Assembly (NCBI GenBank): GCA_900548135.1 | Contig: URJC01000043.1 | Span: 1-12,074 of the forward strand | DNA from: an uncultured Odoribacter sp. | GTDB lineage: Bacteria > Bacteroidota > Bacteroidia > Bacteroidales > Marinifilaceae | DNA: 12,074 nt | Direction: 5' to 3' | Part shown: piece by piece, positions 1-6,272 of the stretch | How positions within the stretch are numbered: the first letter of the stretch is position 1 | How the letters are laid out: every line of letters begins with the position of its first letter | Translations under genes and position numbers: made by a program | Notes under the pieces: generated by a model | What the model was told of the DNA's origin: nothing | Seen by the model: the letters and a program-made list of their open reading frames with translations, nothing else | Database searches by the model: none

Positions 1-8
1 TCTGACAT
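1..8 (-). CDS. Possible start of the gene downstream of adk (obgE would fit)
   Basis: An ATG on the minus strand at 8-6 is followed by TCA and GA before the window ends, so only M-S-(D/E) can be read. It lies 20 bases past the adk stop, a spacing typical of an operon, and the bases just before it (AAAGTGG) could be a weak ribosome site. In Bacteroidales adk is commonly followed by the GTPase gene obgE, whose product often starts with a short M-x-E/D-S-N-F sequence. The identity is therefore inferred from gene order only. Confidence 0.22.
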
Positions 9-28
9 CCACTTTGGATAGTTAATGA

Positions 29-601
29 CTATTTCATCCCTTCAATGGCTTTTGTTATAGCACAAAACACCTCATCTACCGGACAGTTACCCTCCACATC
101 AATATGTACCCCTTTCTTCCTGTAATAATTGGCCACATGGATGGTTTTGTCATTATATTCACGGAAACGTTTCTTTATCACTTCTTCATTGTCATCAGCT
201 CGTCCTTCAATCTTTGCCCGTTCTAACATCCGGCGTTTCAATTCTTCAAACGGCACATTAATACAAATCAACCCTCTTAAAGGAGTGCCTTCTTTGTCCA
301 GCATCCGGTCCAGAATCTCTGCCTGAGCTACAGTACGGGGAAATCCATCAAACAAAAAACCATTCACCCCTTTTACTTTAGCCATACTATTTTCTATCAA
401 CTTCACCACAAATTCATCCGAAAGCAATTCTCCCCGATTGATAACATCCTTGGCCATTTTTCCCAATGCTGTCTCCTCAGCGATCTCCTTACGAATCATA
501 TCCCCTGTAGACAGATGGGCCAAATTATATTTCTCAACAATTCTCTTTGCCTGAGTTCCTTTTCCTGCACCCGGAGGGCCAAATAATGCAATGTTCAACA
601 T
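29..601 (-). CDS. adk: Adenylate kinase, short-LID type
   Basis: Cytoplasmic adenylate kinase, interconverting ATP + AMP and 2 ADP. The 190-residue protein opens with a beta strand and P-loop GPPGAGKGTQ (residues 8-17), which binds phosphate. The AMP-binding segment follows with LSTGDMIR near residue 30, and FDGFPRTVAQAE near residues 84-95 is the adenylate kinase signature containing the catalytic Arg. The LID is the short form: between ERAKIEGRADD and the helix IKKRFREY there is no zinc-finger-like Cys insertion, so the length is below the roughly 215 residues of the long form, as is usual in Bacteroidota. The ATG at 601-599 gives the expected P-loop distance. The gene is divergent from the ompA-like gene and has two TATCTTTG boxes upstream. 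The product is certain from the motifs. Confidence 0.97.
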   Translation of the reverse strand: MLNIALFGPPGAGKGTQAKRIVEKYNLAHLSTGDMIRKEIAEETALGKMAKDVINRGELLSDEFVVKLIENSMAKVKGVNGFLFDGFPRTVAQAEILDRMLDKEGTPLRGLICINVPFEELKRRMLERAKIEGRADDNEEVIKKRFREYNDKTIHVANYYRKKGVHIDVEGNCPVDEVFCAITKAIEGMK

Positions 602-649
602 GTTTATATTTTTTTATGATAAAACCTTCTTCATTCGCTCTACGTAAAA

Positions 650-671
650 CAAAGATAGTAGACCAAAGATA
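650..671 (-). promoter_or_regulatory. Candidate adk promoter: two tandem -7 boxes
   Basis: Read on the minus strand, TATCTTTG occurs twice, at 671-664 and 657-650. Both match the Bacteroidota -7 consensus TAnnTTTG. The nearer copy would start transcription about 45 bases before the adk ATG. No well-spaced TTTG -33 box is clear for either copy, so which one is used, or whether both are, is open. Confidence 0.42.
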
Positions 672-739
672 ACAAAAATACGTAATGATTAAAAATAAAA
701 GGTTAAAAATTATAAAATATCACAATATATCAGGTCGAT

Positions 740-770
740 TTTGAAACGCTTGATCCCCAAACTACGTTAT
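740..770 (+). promoter_or_regulatory. Candidate promoter of the OmpA-like gene
   Basis: TTTG at 740-743 is followed, after 19 bases, by TACGTTAT at 763-770. The spacing is right for the Bacteroidota -33/-7 pair, but the -7 box matches TAnnTTTG only in its first five defined or free positions plus one T. The 5' leader would be about 120 bases. A second TACCTTAT at 814-821 is a rival. Confidence 0.3.
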
Positions 771-897
771 TCCCGTAAGTTTTAGGTTTCAATTTAATAC
801 CATGACAAAATTATACCTTATGAGAAAAAAGATAAAACATATAAATATCCATGAAACAATGTATGACAACAATAAGTTACTTAATTATTAAAATGTT

Positions 898-2031
898 ATG
901 AAAAAAGGATTAATGTTAATTGTTTTGGCTGCTGGTCTATGTGGAATAACAAAGGCTCAAGGGCAAGTGGAAGAAGTAATTATAGAACAACGCCTTCCAG
1001 GATATAAGACTTCATTTGAAGCCAATCCATTCTGGCACAACTGGTTTGTGTCTGCTAATTTTGGTGCTAATGCTTTTTTAGCAGAACATTCATCACAAGC
1101 CAAATTTAAAAATACCATTACTTTCATGCCCGAACTTTCATTGGGTAAAATGTTTAATCCCTGGTGGGGATTAAGATTGCAAGGTGGTGGTGGTTCTCTG
1201 CACGGCTTTACTGAAAATGCTGAAAGTATGTTACATATGCATTATATGCACATGAATATCGATTTCATGATGGGGTTAATCAACTTTTTTGCCAAATACA
1301 AACCAGACCGGGTATTTGACATCGTTCCTTTCTTTGGAGTCGGAGGTATGACCAGAAAACACCAGCAATCATTTATCATTCACGGAGGTGTACAAGGTAA
1401 ATTCAAGTTATCAGAACGTTTCGATGCCAACATTGAATTCCAGGGCATGATCTTCAATGATAAGATGGTAAAAACCGGAGGTTTTCCGAATGATGGATTA
1501 GGGGGACTTACCGCAGGTTTCACCTATTACTTCAAAGGCAGAGGTTTCCGTGTAGCACCGCAACAAGCCGTTATGGATGAATTAGCTGCTGCCAACCTGG
1601 TATTAGCCAATCAGGTCAACGAGTTACAAAACCGTCCACCACAAATCAAGATTGTTGAAAAAGAAGTAATCAAACCTGTTGAAAAACAAACGGTTGATGT
1701 CATAGCATCTATCCCGTCAACCATACCTTTCAAATTCAACAGTGCTATCGTTCAAGATGTTTATGATCCCTTGATTTACAACATTGGCAATTTCCTGAAA
1801 AATAATCCCAAAGCTAAAATACGGATCGTCGGATATGCTGACAAATTCGGACCGATCAATGTGAATCTGCGCATATCTAAGGAAAGAGCAGAGGCTGTTG
1901 CCAATATGCTGAAAAAAGAATATGGAATCAGCGCTGACCGTATGCAAATTGAATATGTGGGTAAGGAAAAACCTTATTATAAAAATAACAACAAGTGGAA
2001 CCGTTGTGCCATGGTTGAATTGTTAAATTAA
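898..2031 (+). CDS. OmpA-family outer-membrane porin with peptidoglycan-binding domain
   Basis: Outer-membrane protein that tethers the outer membrane to the cell wall. Residues 1-20 are a signal peptide (MKKGLMLIVLAAGL...) with likely cleavage after TKA, leaving QGQVEE. Residues about 45-212 alternate polar and aromatic residues with Gly-rich turns, as in an 8-strand OmpA-like beta-barrel. Residues about 222-262 form a linker with a short helical stretch and a Pro/Glu/Lys-rich hinge. Residues about 266-377 are an OmpA C-terminal domain. In it, GYADKFG (Asp315) and LRISKERA (Arg330) supply the Asp/Arg pair that in this family grips diaminopimelate of peptidoglycan. The length (377) is normal for Bacteroidales major OmpA proteins. 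The ATG has only an AT-rich leader and no strong ribosome site, as is common in the phylum. A hairpin terminator follows 28 bases after the stop, so it is probably monocistronic. Confidence 0.93.
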   Translation: MKKGLMLIVLAAGLCGITKAQGQVEEVIIEQRLPGYKTSFEANPFWHNWFVSANFGANAFLAEHSSQAKFKNTITFMPELSLGKMFNPWWGLRLQGGGGSLHGFTENAESMLHMHYMHMNIDFMMGLINFFAKYKPDRVFDIVPFFGVGGMTRKHQQSFIIHGGVQGKFKLSERFDANIEFQGMIFNDKMVKTGGFPNDGLGGLTAGFTYYFKGRGFRVAPQQAVMDELAAANLVLANQVNELQNRPPQIKIVEKEVIKPVEKQTVDVIASIPSTIPFKFNSAIVQDVYDPLIYNIGNFLKNNPKAKIRIVGYADKFGPINVNLRISKERAEAVANMLKKEYGISADRMQIEYVGKEKPYYKNNNKWNRCAMVELLN

Positions 2032-2058
2032 GCAGACTTTACTCTGAATTTTACTGAC

Positions 2059-2088
2059 AATAGGTGCCTGATCGTGGCACCTATTTTT
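2059..2088 (+). terminator. Rho-independent terminator after the OmpA-like gene
   Basis: The arms AATAGGTGCC (2059-2068) and GGCACCTATT (2076-2085) pair perfectly over 10 bases around a 7-base loop. They run into a T tract ending at 2088. The hairpin sits 28 bases after the ompA-like stop and ahead of the PBP promoter, so it separates the two transcripts. Confidence 0.88.
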
Positions 2089-2142
2089 ATATCCTTAAAG
2101 TATGGCAACAGGCATACTTTTTTTCTTATTAAATTCTTATAA

Positions 2143-2176
2143 TTTCATAAAATCTTCTTCACATTTATTATTTTTG
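2143..2176 (+). promoter_or_regulatory. Candidate PBP1A promoter
   Basis: TATTTTTG at 2169-2176 is an exact match to the Bacteroidota -7 box TAnnTTTG. A TTTC at 2143-2146, 22 bases upstream, could be a degenerate -33 box. Transcription would begin a few bases after 2176, so the leader to the ATG at 2195 would be only about 10-15 bases. This placement argues against translation from the upstream in-frame ATG at 2102. Confidence 0.55.
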
Positions 2177-2194
2177 TCTGACAAGGTTGATCGT

Positions 2195-4546
2195 ATGGTA
2201 AAGAAAAGAAAAACAACCAAAAGGAAAAAAAATACCCATAAAAAAAGAAAATGGCTTTTTTTTAAATATGGCCTCATTTCCATATTGATAATTGTAGCCG
2301 GAGTTGGATTATTAGTCTACTCCGTATATGTCGGTCTTTGGGGAAAACTACCAACCTATGATGAACTAAAAAATATCAGAAATGATGAAGCTTCCATTCT
2401 CTATAGCGAAGACGGGGTATTAATTGGCAAGTATTATGTAGAAAACCGCACCAACGTAAATTTCACCCATATCTCTCCTCATGCCATCAAAGCATTAATA
2501 GCAACAGAGGATGTCCGTTTCTACCAACACGAAGGCGTGGATAAAATCAGCATGTTACGGGTTTTCTTCAAGACCTTCCTGTTAGGCCGGAGGAGTGCCG
2601 GAGGAGGAAGTACCATCAGCCAGCAATTAGCTAAAAACCTTTATCCCCGGGAAGAACAGCAAGTGACGTTTATTCCGATCGTCAAACTGAAAGAAATGTT
2701 TACGGCAAGAAGGCTGGAAAATACCTACTCTAAAGACGAAGTTCTGACTTTATACTTAAATACGGTTTCTTTCGGTGAAAATACCTTTGGTATTGAAAGT
2801 GCAGCACAAAAATATTTTTCTGCTTCTGCTTCAGAACTGACTATCCCTCAGGCAGCCACTTTAATCGGTATGCTAAAAGGTCCTTCCTACTACAATCCCA
2901 GGCTTCATCCTGACCGGGCTTTACAAAGACGGAATACGGTAATCAGCCAAATGGTGAAATATGATTTTCTACCTGAAGAAAAAGGAGAAAAATTAAAACA
3001 ACAGGCTTTGGACCTGCAATATACTCCCATCAACCATTATTCCGGTTTAGCCCCTTACTTAAGGGAAAAAATCCGTCAGGATGCCCTACATATCATCGGA
3101 AAATACAACGAAGAATACAATACCAACTACAACCTATACCGGGACGGGCTTATCATTACAACCACCCTGGATGCAGAAATGCAGCAATATGCCGAAGATG
3201 CGGTTGCCCACCACATGCAACAACTTCAGCAAGCCTATTATTCTCATTTGGGAAAAAAAGAACCCTGGGATAGCAAACCGACTATTCTGCAAAATGCAAT
3301 CCATAATAGCCGTGCCTACAAAATATTGAAAAATCAAGGGCTAAATGAGAAAGAAATCCTGAAAAAAATGCAAGAAAAAAAGGTTATGCTTATCTATAGC
3401 CCTGAAGAAGGAGAAAAACGGGTAGAGTTTTCGTCTATTGACTCTATCAAATACTATCTAAAAATTTTACAGCCAGCCATGATCGCCACTGACCCCAGGA
3501 ATGGCAAAATTAAAGTATGGGTAGGAGGATTGGATTATAAATATTTCCAATATGACCAAGTCGAAGCCCCCCGCCAGGTGGGTTCAGTTTTCAAACCAGT
3601 CGTATATAGTGCTGCCATCAGCCATGGGGCACGTTTGGATGCCTATTACGCCAACAAACAAAAAACATATCCGGAATACGATGATTGGTCACCCCGGAAT
3701 TCAGACAATAATTACGAAGGATATTACACCCTCAAAGGTGCATTAAGTAAATCCATCAATACCATTGCTGTTGAAGTACTCATGCAAACTGGCATAGATA
3801 CGGTGATTTCACATGCCCGCCAATTAGGGATCACTTCAGAACTTCCTCCTTATCCTTCTTTAGCACTGGGAGTTGCCAATATTCCTTTACGCGAAATGAT
3901 CAATCCATTTATGAGCTTTGCCAATAGCGGTAAACTGTTTCCTCAGTATTACCTGGAAGAAATAAAAGACCGGAACGGGAAAATATTATTCAAAGCTACT
4001 CCTCCTGCAGAAAAAGAAGCATTACCTTCCAATGATGCCAATATAATGAACAACATCTTATCGGCAGTCATCGACGAAGGTACCGGACAAAGATTACGCA
4101 GCTCCTACGGATTGCACAACGAAATGGCGGGTAAAACCGGAACAACCCAAAATCAGGTAGATGGCTGGTTCATCGGCTATCATCCCCGTTTAGTCGTCGG
4201 AATTCGTGTAGGCGCTAACGATATCAATATTCACTTCAATTCCCTCCGTCTAGGCCAGGGAGCAAACATGGCACTTCCTATATTCGGAGAATTTATGCAA
4301 AAATGCCTGAAAAGCAATACCTATCAAATCTGGGCCAACCTTAGTTTCCCACTATTTCTTATCGAAAAAGAACAAAAGATTGAACTACCTGAATTTAAAC
4401 AACATCTGAATCTGATCGAGAAAATTACAAATCCTAAAATAAACAAGTCAGAACCGACAAAAACAGAAAAAACAAAACGTGAAAAGAAAGAAAGTTTTTT
4501 CAAAAGATTGTTTAAAAGCAAGAAAAACAAAACAGAAAACAAGTAA
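2195..4546 (+). CDS. mrcA: Penicillin-binding protein 1A (bifunctional transglycosylase/transpeptidase)
   Basis: Class A PBP that polymerises lipid II glycan and cross-links the peptides on the outer face of the inner membrane. Numbering is from the ATG at 2195 (783 aa). Residues 1-20 are a very basic cytoplasmic tail (MVKKRKTTKRKK...), followed by one membrane segment at about 21-45. The GT51 domain follows: TEDVRFYQHEG with catalytic Glu105, then GGGSTISQQLAKN at about 136-148. The transpeptidase domain has SVFK (nucleophile Ser464, Lys467), SIN (520-522) and KTGT (647-650), so all active-site motifs are intact. The C-terminus is a Lys-rich tail. The frame stays open up to an ATG at 2102, but those 31 extra residues (hydrophobic, then SDKVDR) lie before the -7 box and would put sequence ahead of the basic tail. 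I therefore prefer 2195. The preceding terminator makes it a separate transcription unit from ompA. Confidence 0.95.
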   Translation: MVKKRKTTKRKKNTHKKRKWLFFKYGLISILIIVAGVGLLVYSVYVGLWGKLPTYDELKNIRNDEASILYSEDGVLIGKYYVENRTNVNFTHISPHAIKALIATEDVRFYQHEGVDKISMLRVFFKTFLLGRRSAGGGSTISQQLAKNLYPREEQQVTFIPIVKLKEMFTARRLENTYSKDEVLTLYLNTVSFGENTFGIESAAQKYFSASASELTIPQAATLIGMLKGPSYYNPRLHPDRALQRRNTVISQMVKYDFLPEEKGEKLKQQALDLQYTPINHYSGLAPYLREKIRQDALHIIGKYNEEYNTNYNLYRDGLIITTTLDAEMQQYAEDAVAHHMQQLQQAYYSHLGKKEPWDSKPTILQNAIHNSRAYKILKNQGLNEKEILKKMQEKKVMLIYSPEEGEKRVEFSSIDSIKYYLKILQPAMIATDPRNGKIKVWVGGLDYKYFQYDQVEAPRQVGSVFKPVVYSAAISHGARLDAYYANKQKTYPEYDDWSPRNSDNNYEGYYTLKGALSKSINTIAVEVLMQTGIDTVISHARQLGITSELPPYPSLALGVANIPLREMINPFMSFANSGKLFPQYYLEEIKDRNGKILFKATPPAEKEALPSNDANIMNNILSAVIDEGTGQRLRSSYGLHNEMAGKTGTTQNQVDGWFIGYHPRLVVGIRVGANDINIHFNSLRLGQGANMALPIFGEFMQKCLKSNTYQIWANLSFPLFLIEKEQKIELPEFKQHLNLIEKITNPKINKSEPTKTEKTKREKKESFFKRLFKSKKNKTENK

Positions 4547-4706
4547 CCAACATGTAATAAAAACCGGCAATTTTTCACTTCTCACCCAAAAAAATCTTTA
4601 ATCCTAACCCTGTGTTACCATCCAAACCAACAGAATGTTGATACGTTGCTTTCCCGTTTCCAAGGAACGCAACCGGATTAAGACATATTCACCCATTAAA
4701 CCAGTA
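4547..4706. other. Intergenic stretch with possible coding debris
   Basis: No intact gene lies between the PBP1A stop and the radical SAM remnant. On the minus strand, in the same frame as the remnant at 4707-5222 but after two stop codons, 37 sense codons run from 4688 to a TGA at 4577-4575. They read ...NPVAFLGNGKATYQHSV... and end LGLKIFLGEK. The composition looks protein-like, but there is no start codon and I do not recognise it. A weak A5/T5 pairing around CCGGC at about 4559-4575 could act as a poor terminator for PBP1A. Confidence 0.35.
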
Positions 4707-5222
4707 TTAAAACTCAGGGCTTTTTATCCGTATCGGATCTCGTTCCATAACACCTTCACAGAGATCACCATAAGCACAATACTTACAACGAAGATTACAG
4801 GCGTCTGGAACTTCAAAGACAAGCTGTTCCAAATTCATATCAATAAAAGAATATATCGTATCGGATGCAAAGTCAGATATATAAAAATCATTTCCGTTAC
4901 AAATCAAAGGAGAGGTTTGATAACCGATAGTACATCCCCGGTAACACTTTGCATCCCCTCCATAAGATTGATGCAATCTGCCATCCTTCATTTCCGCCAC
5001 TTCCACATCCAACGTTTTCAATCTCCCATCTTGTTTTGACATCAGGAAATAAGGATGGAAAGAATCTTTGTGCTTTTTCATTCCGTCAGGAAACATTTTC
5101 ATATAAACCAATAAATGATTTTTATCATAATTCATAAAATCTCCAACCCAGATAGGAACCGGAATATTTATACTACGTTTAAAATCACCTGTCATAGAAT
5201 AAACTTCTATTTTGTACTTCAA
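4707..5222 (-). pseudogene. Remnant: 6-bladed beta-propeller fragment fused to radical SAM N-terminus
   Basis: An open frame of 171 codons reads as two unrelated pieces. Residues 1 to about 125 (KYKIEVYS..., ...NDFYISDFASDTIYSF) resemble the middle/C-terminal blades of the 6-bladed beta-propeller lipoproteins of Bacteroidales. Residues about 130-155 (LEQLVFEVPDACNLRCKYCA) are the start of a radical SAM protein, with the CxxxCxxC iron-sulfur motif at Cys142, Cys146 and Cys149. They look most like Bacteroidales SPASM-type peptide maturases. The frame then ends after 16 divergent residues, so the rest of the TIM barrel and any SPASM domain are missing. The only usable start is a TTG at 5222. The frame has no in-frame ATG near it, and the signal peptide and first blades are gone. 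It begins 38 bases after the zupT stop. I infer a deletion scar rather than a working gene. Propeller and radical SAM genes do occur as neighbours in Bacteroidales peptide-maturation loci. Confidence 0.62.
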
Positions 5223-5260
5223 AGCGTCATGTAAAAACCAGATAAAAAATAGAAGAATTT

Positions 5261-6067
5261 TTACACATAAGCCCCCACCACAAGAACCAAACCCATGATA
5301 AACATCCCCATGATGATACTTTGCACAGATATCCGGCGGTTACCTTTCAATTGGGAATTAGGAATCAGTTCATTCAAAGCCGTAGCAACCAACAAGCCTG
5401 ACAAAAATGCTTTTAAAATCCCGTTTAATACAGGCGTAGAATATTTCAGTATAAAAAAATAAGCTGTGATCGCCCCAATCGGTTCACAAAGGGAAGAAAT
5501 TATACTATACAATATAGCCTTCCGCCTACCCATCGTATCGCTGACTTTATTAAACAAAGCACCGATAGTCATACCCTCAGGAAAATTATGTACAATAATA
5601 GACATGACTAAAGGTATTGCAACCAAGGGTGTTGCCAGATAGGACAAAAACGTAGCCAAGCCTTCCACAAAACTATGGGCTGTAATCGTAATCAGAATTA
5701 ATATGGCAATACGACGGTAATGCCGCGTAGATTCATCGTATTTATCATTTTCCCTTTTCTTCCAGATATTTACCAAATACCCCAACGGATAAAGTAAAAA
5801 AATCCCCAGAAAAAAATAAGAAGTCGTAATTAATTTAACTTCCCTGTATGGCAACTGTCCACTCAATATGTGTACAGCATCCGGCATTAACTTCATGAAA
5901 GCAGTATATAACATTATCCCAGCAGCAAATCCGAGAATCACAGACAACGTTTGTTGATTCACCTTCCTGAAATACAAAGAAGTCATTGCTCCCATAAAGG
6001 TAGATACAGAGGCTATCAAAGTGATAATAAAACCAAACCAAATATCAGATGAATCAATTTCTTCCAT
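5261..6067 (-). CDS. zupT: ZIP-family divalent metal transporter (ZupT-like)
   Basis: Inner-membrane importer of zinc and other divalent metals. The 268 residues hold about eight hydrophobic segments: about 10-32, 40-60, 82-102, 118-141, 147-171, 184-206, 212-234 and 248-268. A charged loop at 103-118 separates TM3 and TM4. TM2 reads GFAAGIMLYTAFMKLMPDA, as in the family. TM5 carries the classic HNFPEG (His160-Gly165), and SLCEPIGA carries the third-site Glu195. TM4 has HSFVEG (131-136) where most ZupT proteins have HNxPEG, so an Asn that contributes to the second metal site is Ser here and the Pro is Val. No His-rich cytoplasmic loop is present. A promoter box TACTTTTG lies about 58 bases upstream, so it may be transcribed apart from the genes at 6273-11512. 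Confidence 0.92.
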   Translation of the reverse strand: MEEIDSSDIWFGFIITLIASVSTFMGAMTSLYFRKVNQQTLSVILGFAAGIMLYTAFMKLMPDAVHILSGQLPYREVKLITTSYFFLGIFLLYPLGYLVNIWKKRENDKYDESTRHYRRIAILILITITAHSFVEGLATFLSYLATPLVAIPLVMSIIVHNFPEGMTIGALFNKVSDTMGRRKAILYSIISSLCEPIGAITAYFFILKYSTPVLNGILKAFLSGLLVATALNELIPNSQLKGNRRISVQSIIMGMFIMGLVLVVGAYV

Positions 6068-6124
6068 ATTTCTTAAATCTCAGTTCTTCCCTCCGGCGTT
6101 CTACCCGGAAAATTTAAAACCACC

Positions 6125-6132
6125 CAAAAGTA
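6125..6132 (-). promoter_or_regulatory. Candidate zupT promoter, -7 box
   Basis: Read on the minus strand, TACTTTTG at 6132-6125 matches TAnnTTTG exactly and lies 57 bases before the zupT ATG. No convincing TTTG is found 19-21 bases further upstream, so the -33 element is weak or absent. Confidence 0.42.
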
Positions 6133-6199
6133 AAACTATTTCCTGATGTCCATTTATTTTTCACTGAGGCTTTTAAGTAAAAAACAATACTTACCCTCA

Positions 6200-6229
6200 T
6201 ATCCGAATTGGATAACATGTAAATTTACA
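6200..6229. repeat. Inverted repeats between the Omp85-like gene and zupT
   Basis: TATCC-GAATT-GGATA at 6200-6214 is a small stem-loop, and TGTAAATTTACA at 6218-6229 is a perfect 12-base palindrome. The 10-mer AAATTTACAA recurs at 6221-6230 and 6253-6262. They lie upstream of the zupT -7 box and downstream of the Omp85-like stop, so an operator role is possible. There is no T tract that would make a good terminator in either direction. Confidence 0.35.
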
Positions 6230-6272
6230 ACTAATTTAAAATTAAAAATCCAAAATTTACAATTCATACCTA

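Larger units (their letters stand above)
602..897. other. Divergent intergenic region, adk / ompA-like gene
   Basis: This very AT-rich 296-base spacer separates two divergent genes. It contains the tandem minus-strand -7 boxes for adk (650-671) and a weaker plus-strand promoter candidate at 740-770. The last 120 bases before the OmpA start would be a fairly long AT-rich leader. No open frame, RNA gene or clear hairpin was seen in it. Confidence 0.6.

Noticed and set aside
2102..2194. N-terminal extension of PBP1A from the ATG at 2102
   Set aside because: It overlaps an exact -7 box and adds a sequence not expected before the basic tail and membrane anchor.
4559..4575. Terminator for PBP1A
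   Set aside because: Only an A5/T5 pairing around CCGGC with no stable GC stem. Too weak to call.
4635..5039. 134-codon plus-strand open frame after PBP1A
   Set aside because: It lies opposite the propeller/radical SAM remnant, has low-complexity Ile/Thr/Arg-rich content with no recognisable domain, and is best explained as the complement of that decayed coding sequence.
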